A stretch of 64,000 bases of DNA, taken from assembly GCA_017307065.1 (NCBI GenBank), contig JAFKGL010000016.1, forward strand, positions 1-64,000, read 5' to 3'. The position numbers and the translations under genes were made by a program. Shown piece by piece: positions 45,256 to 53,598 of the stretch. Source of the stretch: Candidatus Paracaedimonas acanthamoebae. Lineage in GTDB: Bacteria; Pseudomonadota; Alphaproteobacteria; Caedimonadales; Caedimonadaceae. Below the pieces are notes generated by a model. It was not told the DNA's origin. It made no database searches and worked only from the letters and a program-made list of their open reading frames with translations. How positions within the stretch are numbered: position 1 is the first letter of the stretch; every line of letters starts with the position of its first letter.

Positions 45256-45534
45256 CTATTCATCATACACCTCTCGCCGATGGCCTATCATCACAACAGT
45301 AATAATGATCTCCTCATCTTCAATTTTACAGATGACACGATAGTCCCCAACGCGATAGCGCCAGAACTCCTGCAGGTTCCCTGTCAATGCTTTACCATAT
45401 GTTCTCGGATTAGAAGATACCAGGATTCTTTCTTTAAAATATTGCAAGATGCGCCGTTGGATGGGGGGATCAAGCTTCAGGAACTCTTTTTGAGCCTCCT
45501 TTTGAAACCGCAGCTCCCATTTAGTGCTTGTCAT
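45256..45534 (-). CDS. RelE/ParE-family toxin
   Basis: A 92-residue toxin-fold protein: WELRFQKEAQKEFLKLDPPI, RRILQYFKERI, GNLQEFWRYRVGDYRVICKI and VMIGHRREVY match the RelE superfamily; the conserved Arg pairs are present. It is an mRNA interferase or gyrase poison; the target cannot be told from this. ATG 45534 is chosen because upstream codons overlap the antitoxin in an unlikely way. It overlaps the antitoxin by 14 bp on the minus strand, inside a plus-strand tra operon. Confidence 0.85.
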   Translation of the reverse strand: MTSTKWELRFQKEAQKEFLKLDPPIQRRILQYFKERILVSSNPRTYGKALTGNLQEFWRYRVGDYRVICKIEDEEIIITVVMIGHRREVYDE

Positions 45535-45751
45535 TCTCTCTCTCAAGGTGAGCTTCGATCTCTTCCACGGAATAAGTCCTCTCACCTTGTCGGACTTTTT
45601 CATAGCGCGCAAGGGCGAGCAAATAATCTGCTTGATCTTGCAGAAATTCTTCAAGCGCTCGTTTTATATAATAGCTCTTGGACCTGTGTGTCTCTTTGGC
45701 CAGCTGATCAAGACGCTTCTCTAAATCTTCAGGGAGTCGAACGCCCAGCAT
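45521..45751 (-). CDS. RelB/CopG-type ribbon-helix-helix antitoxin
   Basis: A 76-residue antitoxin. The N-terminus (MLGVRLPEDLEKRLDQLAKE, HRSKSYYIKRALEEFLQD) is a ribbon-helix-helix fold; the acidic C-terminus would bind the toxin. ATG 45751 is preceded by GAGGAGA, whereas the longer frame to 45796 lacks a site. The pair should autoregulate. Confidence 0.85.
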   Translation of the reverse strand: MLGVRLPEDLEKRLDQLAKETHRSKSYYIKRALEEFLQDQADYLLALARYEKVRQGERTYSVEEIEAHLERENDKH

Positions 45752-45785
45752 GATAAATCTCCTCTCATTATTTAATAAGTATAAC

Positions 45786-46571
45786 ATGTTTAACAAGTTT
45801 AACGCAACTTTTATGAGTGCTGTATTAATTTGTCTCGCCTTACTATGGATCAGCCCTCTTCTTGCAGAAGACTCATTTTATAAAAGGCGCGCTGAAGGCT
45901 GGCACTGGTATCAAGACCGTAAGCTTTCAGAAAGAAAGAACGAAGAAGACAAGAAGAAGGTTGAACATCAGTCTCATCAGTCCTTAACTCCCACACAACT
46001 ATTAAAGCTTTATCAAAAAGAGCTAGAACGCCGTCTTCATCTTGCCATCTTTTTTCCAACTCTTGAGAATGTGAAAGCGTATCAGGAATTGCAGAAAGAT
46101 TTGATGGAGAGAGGTCAGCTCTTTGCAGAGCGCTGGATGCAATCCATTTACCTCAACTCCCACCTTGATTTTACCTCTACTTATCCTATTAACCAAATAG
46201 GACGACATACGTACATTGATGAAGAAAATAAAATTAAAAGACAAAAGCTGAAGGCTCTCTCTCATGCTTATGGCTTCTTTTTCTTCTTTAAGGGCGATTG
46301 CCCTTATTGTCATACCTTTGCGCCGATCGTGAAGCGCTTTGCCGCTAAATATGACTGGGTCGTGAAAGCTGTGAGTCTTGATGGGGGTAAGCTCAAAGAG
46401 TATCCCAAGCCCCTTCTTGATAATGGCATAGCAGAAAGACTCTCGATCACCCATGTACCTGCCTTGATTGCTGTGAATCCTAAAACCCAACAAATCCTTC
46501 CCATCAGTTACGGCATCTCGTCAGAAGATGAAATGGAAACCCGCATTATGACTTTAGTAGGTAAATCATGA
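45786..46571 (+). CDS. traF: Conjugal transfer pilus-assembly protein TraF (thioredoxin-like)
   Basis: A 261-residue secreted protein. A signal peptide (hydrophobic about 10-26, LLAEDS cleavage) is followed by YKRRAEGWHWYQD, typical of TraF, a helical middle and a thioredoxin-like end GDCPYCHTFAPIVKRFA with an intact CPYC pair, and HVPALIAVNPKT. E. coli F TraF lost the Cys pair, so this one may be an active disulfide enzyme (like TrbB). The start is uncertain (45750, 45786 or 45813); no good ribosome site was seen. Confidence 0.87.
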   Translation: MFNKFNATFMSAVLICLALLWISPLLAEDSFYKRRAEGWHWYQDRKLSERKNEEDKKKVEHQSHQSLTPTQLLKLYQKELERRLHLAIFFPTLENVKAYQELQKDLMERGQLFAERWMQSIYLNSHLDFTSTYPINQIGRHTYIDEENKIKRQKLKALSHAYGFFFFFKGDCPYCHTFAPIVKRFAAKYDWVVKAVSLDGGKLKEYPKPLLDNGIAERLSITHVPALIAVNPKTQQILPISYGISSEDEMETRIMTLVGKS

Positions 46572-47959
46572 AAAAACTCTTTTTACTTTCTTTCCTCCTA
46601 ATAAGCTTTATTCCAGCGCATGCTGGGATTAACTCGGATCTTGAAGACTTCTTTAAGAGCATGGGATCTGCGACCAATTCAACAAATGCTTCTGTCTATC
46701 AAGATCAAGCCGCAGGATACTATACAGGTGGGGGTGTTTTTATCCGAAACTCTTCTAAAAACATCCAACCTCTCTCCCTTCACTTGCCCTCTTACCGCGC
46801 AGGGTGTGGCGGGATTGATCTCCATTTAGGCGGCTTAAGCTTTATTAAGGTTCAAGAATATTTAAGTGCTTTAAGAGCGATTGGGGCCAGCATGCCAAGT
46901 TATGCTTTTATGCTGTTAATGCAGACGGTCTCGTCTCAAATCTATAACACAATCAATGAACTTAATGCCGTGGCGCAGAAGATCAATCAAACCAACATCA
47001 ACACCTGCGAGGTCACAGCCACCACCTTAGGAGCGTTGTGGCCAAGGGGGGATGCGTCAAGCAAACATTTGTGCTCTTCCATGGGCAGTAACCTTGGGGT
47101 GTTTTCAGATTGGGCAGCTTCCCGTCAGGGATGTGGGGCTGGGGGTCAAAGAGATTCACTTCTTTCTAACCCTCCTGCAACGGGTAATAAAGAAGATTTA
47201 GTTGCCTATAAAAACATGGTTGTGGGGGAGTATAACCTAGCCTGGAAAGCCATACAGAAAAATTCTTTCCTGATCAAAGATCAAGAGATGGTAGAGTTCT
47301 TTATGACGCTCTCTGGAAGCTTAATTGCTCGAAAAACAGGAAGTGGTGACAAATCTCCTCTTACAGTGTCTGTCCTTCCTTCTTTGGCTGATCATGGAGA
47401 CTTGATTAATGCTCTCCTTCAAGGGGGACAAGCCAAGATCTGGAAATGTGATGATAAGGAGAAATGCTTAAATCCCTATGCTGCGCAAGTGAGTGTCTCA
47501 ACGCCTTTAGAGACAAAGGTTCATAGCATATTGGACTCTATGGTCAATAAAGTCTACATGGATGAACCGCTTACAAAAGAAGAGCTCGCTTTTCTTAATT
47601 CAACCACCCTTCCGATTTATAAAATATTGAATGTCACAACCGCTTATCAAAGAGGGAAATCTCCAATTGATATTCGGGATTATTCTCGCCTCATTGCTTA
47701 TGATCTTTTGTCCCAATATCTCCTTGAAGTGCTTGATATTGTCACTATCAATTTAGATGACTTGAGAACCGTTCAAGTCGATGACTCTCACATTAAAAGG
47801 CTTCTGGATGGCATCCACAAAGTGAGAGAGCGCGTAGTTCAGCGAAGATCAAGCGTTGTTCATCAGCTTCAATCAATCCTCTCGCTCATTGAAAAAACCT
47901 CGGTTCTTGAAGCTCAGCTCTTCAGTACAGCTTCAATGGTCACCCAAGGAAAGAGATAA
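46568..47959 (+). CDS. traH: Conjugal transfer pilus-assembly protein TraH
   Basis: A 463-residue exported protein with a signal peptide (1-19, IPAHAG). The TraH pattern is visible: GYYTGGGVFIRNSSKNIQPL, GCGGIDLHLGGLSFI, the long coiled-coil-like stretch near TVSSQIYNTINELNAVAQKI, NTCEVTATTLGALW and the terminal helix. It starts 4 bp inside traF. It acts with TraF, TraW, TraU and TrbC in pilus extension. Confidence 0.92.
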   Translation: MKKLFLLSFLLISFIPAHAGINSDLEDFFKSMGSATNSTNASVYQDQAAGYYTGGGVFIRNSSKNIQPLSLHLPSYRAGCGGIDLHLGGLSFIKVQEYLSALRAIGASMPSYAFMLLMQTVSSQIYNTINELNAVAQKINQTNINTCEVTATTLGALWPRGDASSKHLCSSMGSNLGVFSDWAASRQGCGAGGQRDSLLSNPPATGNKEDLVAYKNMVVGEYNLAWKAIQKNSFLIKDQEMVEFFMTLSGSLIARKTGSGDKSPLTVSVLPSLADHGDLINALLQGGQAKIWKCDDKEKCLNPYAAQVSVSTPLETKVHSILDSMVNKVYMDEPLTKEELAFLNSTTLPIYKILNVTTAYQRGKSPIDIRDYSRLIAYDLLSQYLLEVLDIVTINLDDLRTVQVDDSHIKRLLDGIHKVRERVVQRRSSVVHQLQSILSLIEKTSVLEAQLFSTASMVTQGKR

Positions 47960-47965
47960 CACGTC

Positions 47966-50755
47966 ATGGAAACAACAATTTACACCCTAGGCGGTGGTGA
48001 GATCTTCTCTTTGATCTTTAATGGCATTGCCTCTCTCATCAGCGGCGCTGAGGGACATAAAGGAATCTTGTTCAACCCCTTTGTGAGGATTGGCGCCATG
48101 ACAGGTCTTTTGGTGGCGATCGTGCAAACCCTCTGGCGTGATCAAATGGAGATCATTAGGTCCTTCTTTATTCCTTTTATTGTGATGCTCTTTGTAGTCT
48201 TAACGCCTACAACCAAGGTACATATTATTGATAACCTTGTCGGCAGAAAAGAGTATGTGGTTGCCAATGTCCCCTTTGGCCTTGGGTTTGTGGCAGGTCT
48301 CTTCAGCCAAATAGGACAAGAAATTACAGAAAAGATTGAGCAAGTTTTCTCCCTTCCTGATGACCTCAAGTACCATAAGACAGGCGCTGTGTTTGCCAGC
48401 AACCTCCTTAAAAACGCAAAAATCTTCCATATCGTGGATGAAAACGTTGCTGAGAATATGAGGGGGTTTGTCACCCAATGTGTCGTTTATGACGCGCTCT
48501 TGGGGCGTAAATATACGTTTCAAGATCTTAAGAATTCAGAGGATATTTGGGGGCTCGTCACCAAAGAACCCTCTCCAGTGAGGGCTTTTCTCTGGCAAGA
48601 AGTGGGGAAGAAGAGTGAGATTGTCACCTGCAAGGTTGGTGCTGAAAAGCTTGACAAACTCTTTGAAATTGAAACTTATAAAACAGCTGCTTTCTTTGGC
48701 AAAAAGCTCTTTAGAACGGGAGATAATGCTCCCATCAATTTTAAAGCTGAGATCTATAAGTATCTCCCCATTTCTTTTAGCTACCTGATTAATTCAGCTA
48801 AAAATGCGCAAGAGATTATTAAACAACAAATTATGATCCACTCTGTCTTAGATGGCATTGAGAATAAATCTGTGGCCTTAGGCAATGCGCCCAATGTGGC
48901 CCTTCGGAAAGCTTATCTTCAACAAAGAAATACAAATACGTCCTTAGGAGAACTTGCGGCAGACACTTTGCCTGTCATGAAGATCTTGCTTGAGGCGATT
49001 ATTTATGTCGCTTTCCTTGTGGTCTTTCCCTTAGTCTTAATGCCTTGGGGCTGGAAGGTCTTTAAAGCCTGGCTTGAGCTTGTTGTCTGGATTCAATGTT
49101 GGGCACCGCTTTATGCGGTACTTAATATGATCATGACGGTTTATGGCAGATCTCAAAGTCTCTCCTTATCAGCCCTGCCTGAAGGACATGGGGTCACTAT
49201 TGCCAATTCTGTAGGATTGATTGACTTTCATGCGGATCTCTCTGCCATGGCAGGCTGGGCTGCCATCAGCATTCCGTTCTTAGCAGGGGCGTTAGTTAAG
49301 GGAGGTGTTTCCGCCTTTAACACCCTTGCCACTCACTTAGGAGGTGTGTCTCAAAGTGTGGCCTCAAGAGCAGGTGATGAACTCACCTCAGGAAATTATT
49401 CTTTAGGGAACGTCTCCTTAGGAACAGTGCAAGCAAACAATACAAATATGAACCAGCACATGCTTTCAGGAAGCTGGCATTCAGGCGCTTTCACGCAAAA
49501 TGATGGGCGTATTCAAGAAATTACAACAGCAGATGGTGCTCAAATTATGGATGAGAAGATTTCTTCCCTTGCGAGCAATATGAATATTTCTGAGAGCATG
49601 CAATCGATGTTTCAGAGGCAAGCAGCCCGCTCAGAGACTGCTGCTCATAATTCTATAGTGGCTGCAAGCCAGCAAGAAGCGAAAGCCTATCGAGACATGA
49701 TTGATCTTGCGCGCCATCAAGCGACAAACAAGAACCTAGCAACGGGGTATTCTAATACCATGCAAGGAAGTTTGGGTAAAAGTCTCTCTCATATCCATGA
49801 TAAGACACAGAGCTTTGTGAATCAAACTGGTCTAAGTTATGACAAAGCATCACAATTTCTTGCTGAAGCAGCAGCAGGGATCTCTGGCTCTGTTGGATTT
49901 AAGAAGGCAAATATTAATGCTTCAATAGGGGTTAGAGGGGATGTCTCAAGTAAGACTGGAAAATCAGCCCTTTATCTAAAAGCAGAGAACTTTGTACACC
50001 AGAACAATCTTAGAGAAGACTTCAATACTGTACGGCAGGCTGCTCGTGACTTAAGAGGGAGCATCAGTGATGACGTGGGGCAGAGGTATGCAGAAAATAT
50101 CTCCTCATCTTTAGACAGGGCAGAGCAATATAGAGTTGAAGCTAGTGCTTCCTTGACTCGTTCAAAATCCTTTACGGAATCAGCCTCAACAGCTTCGCAA
50201 CACGGGTGGGCCATTACTGATGCTGTCAATCAGGAGTACATGGAATGGCTTCCTCAACAAAGTTATATGGGAACGCCTGGGCCTATGGGAACCCATCAAG
50301 CCAAGCACATAGCCCTTAACGATTCTCTCATGAACAGAGCTTACCAAAGAAAGTTTCTGGAAGAAAGGCAAGCAGCCCTTGATAACTATTTTGATCATAT
50401 CGCCATTAACTCAGTTGAAGATGTAACAAAAGCTTACCAACAGTATTCAGCCTCAACACCCAAGCCTGATCATCTTGGCAATCATTATTCCGAAATCCAC
50501 AGCGGCATCAAAGACTCTGGCTTCAAGGACTATAAGCAGAAAGAAAACGAGATTGAAAAAGAGATTACACACCTAGGTTCAGTGGTCAGCACTCTTGCTG
50601 ACAAACAGCAGATCATTCAACAAGGAGAAGATAACATTTTAAGCTTTGGTAATGACCTTTCTCGAAAGATTTACAAGGAACAAGGCCAGCAAATTAAGTC
50701 CCTTGAAGAAGTCAGAAAATCAGTCAATGGAGATTCCTTGAATGAGAAGTCGTAG
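47966..50755 (+). CDS. traG: Conjugal transfer protein TraG (F-type, pilus and mating-pair)
   Basis: A 929-residue inner-membrane protein of the F TraG family. Several N-terminal membrane helices (about 35-80 and 340-450) flank a periplasmic domain (about 100-300). The long C-terminal region is coiled-coil/Ala-Ser-rich with repeated short motifs (FVHQNNLREDFNTVRQAARD) and is probably exported. It starts 6 bp after traH. Its last 32 bp overlap an antisense gene. Confidence 0.9.
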   Translation: METTIYTLGGGEIFSLIFNGIASLISGAEGHKGILFNPFVRIGAMTGLLVAIVQTLWRDQMEIIRSFFIPFIVMLFVVLTPTTKVHIIDNLVGRKEYVVANVPFGLGFVAGLFSQIGQEITEKIEQVFSLPDDLKYHKTGAVFASNLLKNAKIFHIVDENVAENMRGFVTQCVVYDALLGRKYTFQDLKNSEDIWGLVTKEPSPVRAFLWQEVGKKSEIVTCKVGAEKLDKLFEIETYKTAAFFGKKLFRTGDNAPINFKAEIYKYLPISFSYLINSAKNAQEIIKQQIMIHSVLDGIENKSVALGNAPNVALRKAYLQQRNTNTSLGELAADTLPVMKILLEAIIYVAFLVVFPLVLMPWGWKVFKAWLELVVWIQCWAPLYAVLNMIMTVYGRSQSLSLSALPEGHGVTIANSVGLIDFHADLSAMAGWAAISIPFLAGALVKGGVSAFNTLATHLGGVSQSVASRAGDELTSGNYSLGNVSLGTVQANNTNMNQHMLSGSWHSGAFTQNDGRIQEITTADGAQIMDEKISSLASNMNISESMQSMFQRQAARSETAAHNSIVAASQQEAKAYRDMIDLARHQATNKNLATGYSNTMQGSLGKSLSHIHDKTQSFVNQTGLSYDKASQFLAEAAAGISGSVGFKKANINASIGVRGDVSSKTGKSALYLKAENFVHQNNLREDFNTVRQAARDLRGSISDDVGQRYAENISSSLDRAEQYRVEASASLTRSKSFTESASTASQHGWAITDAVNQEYMEWLPQQSYMGTPGPMGTHQAKHIALNDSLMNRAYQRKFLEERQAALDNYFDHIAINSVEDVTKAYQQYSASTPKPDHLGNHYSEIHSGIKDSGFKDYKQKENEIEKEITHLGSVVSTLADKQQIIQQGEDNILSFGNDLSRKIYKEQGQQIKSLEEVRKSVNGDSLNEKS

Positions 50756-51308
50756 AACTTGCAGAATTCATAAGCTCATGCATCCTATCACTTTGTCCAG
50801 AATTCCAAGCCAAACTGTTGCCTGGATTGAGTTCATCGTAAAAACTATCAAGAAAATTAGCTGTAGGAGCTTGCCTGCGAATTTCCAGCTTTATTTGTGG
50901 CGCAGGAATTTTGAGCAAACGAATTCGATAAAGAGGATACAAACACCATATCAAGGCACAAGTTATGGCAAAGATAGAACTAAAGGTACCACCAAAGGCA
51001 AAGGCGATGCCTCCTACAAGACTTGCAACACTTACAGCAAAGAGCCTGTAGTTTCGCTTCGATTGAACATACTTATTAAGCTGTGCTTGAGTAACTTTAT
51101 GCTGTTTCAAAAGCTCCTTTTTACTCATAGGGGTAGGTTTAATAAAGCGCGAGAGTTGATCAAGAAGAAGAGCAATTACAATATAGCTGGTCAAAAAGTC
51201 ATAGATTCCTCTCCCCCACGCAACATACCAGAAAAATGCAAAAATAGCTGCAAACAAGCAGATAAAGAAACGTTGCTCAAGGACATCCATCTTAATTTTG
51301 GTTTTCAT
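50724..51308 (-). CDS. Antisense membrane protein between traG and traD
   Basis: A 194-residue protein with about four membrane helices (around 13-28, 36-52, 88-107 and 108-125) and a polar tail. The alternating hydrophobic pattern supports a real gene over the 206-residue plus-strand frame in the same place, which lacks it. No family recognised. Its position matches that of entry-exclusion genes (traS/traT) in F-type systems, but no similarity was seen, so that role is speculative. Confidence 0.6.
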   Translation of the reverse strand: MKTKIKMDVLEQRFFICLFAAIFAFFWYVAWGRGIYDFLTSYIVIALLLDQLSRFIKPTPMSKKELLKQHKVTQAQLNKYVQSKRNYRLFAVSVASLVGGIAFAFGGTFSSIFAITCALIWCLYPLYRIRLLKIPAPQIKLEIRRQAPTANFLDSFYDELNPGNSLAWNSGQSDRMHELMNSASSTTSHSRNLH

Positions 51309-51362
51309 GATCTAGCTCTATCTCAACTTATACTAGTAAACAAGAAAGGAGAATGGAAGTAA

Positions 51363-53027
51363 ATGGGCTTGGTGCATAATATAACCCGTGGGGGGCAAAC
51401 AAATATTCACTTTATCAGTATGCTGCGACAGGTGCTGAAAGTAAGCCTTTTATGCTCATTGTTAGTTAGTTTTGTCTTCTACTCAAACAAGACTTATAAC
51501 GAAGTCCCTAAAACCTATTGGCAGAGCTACGTTAAGTATTATACTCATGAGCTGAATCCTTTTCTTCTCTTTGTGATTGAGGATAAGACAACCCCTCATC
51601 GCCTGCCTCAAGTCTTAAAAAGAGTTGCAAAGGTAAACTCTATTTTAGAGAAAAACCTATCCAAAGGTCTTAAGGCTTTCTTGGTCTCTTTCAGTTTGAT
51701 ACTGCTTTCTTGGCTTGTGATGGGGACAAGACAAAGGCAGAAGAAACACAATCGAGGAAATAAAGCTCTCAGCCCTTTTAAGCTCAAATGGTTGATTAAA
51801 TTTAAAAGGCAAGCTTCAGATCTTAAAATAGGAAAGCTCCCTCTTATTAATGATAAGGAAACTTCTCACATTCTTATCACAGGAACAACAGGCTCAGGAA
51901 AATCCAATTGTTTTAATATTCTGGTGCCGCAGGTTAGGAGAAGAGAAAACAGAGCCATTATTGTTGATTTAACAGGGCAATATATTTCTCGCTTTTACCA
52001 AAAAGGGGACTTAATTCTAAATCCTTTTGACATGAGATCAGTGAATTGGAACCCTTGGGCAGATTGTACTCTTGTAAGCCATTACGATATGCTTGCCTCA
52101 GGGTTGATTCCTCAACAAAAGTATGTTTCAGACCGCTTTTGGGATAATGCTTCTCGTTCCCTCTTCTCAACAGCTATGCAAAAATTGGATAGCCTTAAGG
52201 ATCATAGTATTCATGAATTGCATAGAATTTTAGTCACAGCAGAACTTAATGAGTTTGAGAGCTTCTTTAAAGAAACAGAAGCGGCCTCTTATACAAGTAA
52301 AGAAGGCGAGAAAATGACGCTTTCTGTTCGCTCAAACCTGGCTGTGCAGATTAAAAGCTTAAAATATTTGAGTGACCAGAATAAGAATTTCTCCTTGAGG
52401 AAATGGGTTCAAGAAGAAGAGCAGAACAATTGGCTTTTTATTACAGCAAGACCAGACCAACGAGAGACCTTAAAGCCCTTAATCTCTTGTTGGCTTGAGG
52501 TCGCCTTTAATGCGGTCATGTCCCTCCCCCCTGACCAACAAACAAGGCTCTGGTTCATGATTGACGAGCTCCCTGCCCTTCAACACTTGCCATCGCTTCC
52601 TTTAGCGCTTGCAGAACTCAGAAAGTATGGGGGATGCATTATGGCAGGAATTCAAGGCATGCCTCAGATCAGTGATCTTTATGGAACAGCAGGCTCACAA
52701 GCCATCTTGGATCTCTTTAACACCTTTATCTTCTTCAGAAGCACAGATCCCCAGACAACAAGCTGGATTTCAAAAGTGTTGGGCGAGAAGGATGAAACAG
52801 AAATTGTTGAGAATCTCTCCTATGGCGCGAATACTATCAGAGATGGTGTATCCTTAAATCAACAAACCCACACCAAGTCCATTGTCATTCCCACAGAGAT
52901 CCAGAACCTTAAAGACCTTGAGGCTTACATCAGGCTTCCAGGTAATTACCCTATTACTAAGCTTAAAATGAATTACCAATCTTTCCCTTCAGAGAAGATA
53001 AAATCATTTGATACGGCTAACCAATAA
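51363..53027 (+). CDS. traD: Type IV coupling protein TraD
   Basis: A 554-residue VirD4/TraD-type coupling ATPase linking DNA to the channel. Two N-terminal membrane helices (about 25-45 and 98-117), Walker A TGTTGSGKSNCFN (about 172-184), Walker B RLWFMIDELPALQHLPSL, and the later ILDLFNTFIFFRSTDPQTTS. The C-terminal tail is short compared with F TraD. It is the last gene of the transfer operon in the window; no relaxase follows. A decayed copy of its 3' end lies at 55.8-56.0 kb. Confidence 0.92.
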   Translation: MGLVHNITRGGQTNIHFISMLRQVLKVSLLCSLLVSFVFYSNKTYNEVPKTYWQSYVKYYTHELNPFLLFVIEDKTTPHRLPQVLKRVAKVNSILEKNLSKGLKAFLVSFSLILLSWLVMGTRQRQKKHNRGNKALSPFKLKWLIKFKRQASDLKIGKLPLINDKETSHILITGTTGSGKSNCFNILVPQVRRRENRAIIVDLTGQYISRFYQKGDLILNPFDMRSVNWNPWADCTLVSHYDMLASGLIPQQKYVSDRFWDNASRSLFSTAMQKLDSLKDHSIHELHRILVTAELNEFESFFKETEAASYTSKEGEKMTLSVRSNLAVQIKSLKYLSDQNKNFSLRKWVQEEEQNNWLFITARPDQRETLKPLISCWLEVAFNAVMSLPPDQQTRLWFMIDELPALQHLPSLPLALAELRKYGGCIMAGIQGMPQISDLYGTAGSQAILDLFNTFIFFRSTDPQTTSWISKVLGEKDETEIVENLSYGANTIRDGVSLNQQTHTKSIVIPTEIQNLKDLEAYIRLPGNYPITKLKMNYQSFPSEKIKSFDTANQ

Positions 53028-53166
53028 GAGAGATCAAAAACCAGAGCTTTAAAAATCATAAAGCTATGCCTTATTAAAAATAGTACAATTGTGAACATAA
53101 CCTTATTGTTAAAGTTTTGACTTATATTGATTCTAAAGAGCTGCCTGGGAAGTCCTTTCTAGCTTA

Positions 53167-53598
53167 TTATCGCCATATCGCTTTAAGAATTAAGAGTAGG
53201 CCTTTTGTATAGGTTAAGATTTGAGTAACTTGCTGTTTTAGCTCAGGTTTATCCTCAATCTCGAGTGTCTCAAAATAGGTTTTAAGCTCGAGAAGGTGAG
53301 CCTTTAATTTGCGAGGCTTCTTACTATAATTCTCTGTAATGCTTGCCTTCTCATTTGATCTTATCTCTATAAGTGCTTTTTGAGCTCGACTTGAAGGAGC
53401 CATAATATTTTGGTAAAATTTCTCTTCATTAAGAATTCTAATTTGAGCAGCATTTACGCTATAGAAGTCCTCTAAATTATCTAGTATTCGACCAAAATTC
53501 TTATTAAGCATTTCGCCATCTGAAATTTCTAACAGTCCACCCCATGCTTCAATAGAGAACAGTGTAAGAAAGATAAATAATAACTTACATTTTTTCAT
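53167..53598 (-). CDS. Small secreted helical protein
   Basis: A 143-residue protein with a signal peptide (1-19, EAWGG cleavage) and an all-helical mature part. No family recognised. It overlaps the end of the MBL-fold gene by 14 bp on the same strand, so it is translationally coupled and may be its partner or immunity factor (speculative). Confidence 0.65.
   Translation of the reverse strand: MKKCKLLFIFLTLFSIEAWGGLLEISDGEMLNKNFGRILDNLEDFYSVNAAQIRILNEEKFYQNIMAPSSRAQKALIEIRSNEKASITENYSKKPRKLKAHLLELKTYFETLEIEDKPELKQQVTQILTYTKGLLLILKAIWR

Noticed and set aside
45253-45753. 166-residue plus-strand frame opposite the RelBE pair
   Set aside because: It is the shadow of the toxin and antitoxin genes, both of which have recognisable folds and ribosome sites on the other strand.
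46023-46493. Long minus-strand frame inside traF
   Set aside because: traF has clear TraF motifs and CPYC on the plus strand; the antisense frame has no ribosome site or domain.
50742-51362. 206-residue plus-strand frame between traG and traD
   Set aside because: Mostly polar and basic with no domain; the minus-strand frame over the same place shows membrane helices, so this is a shadow.
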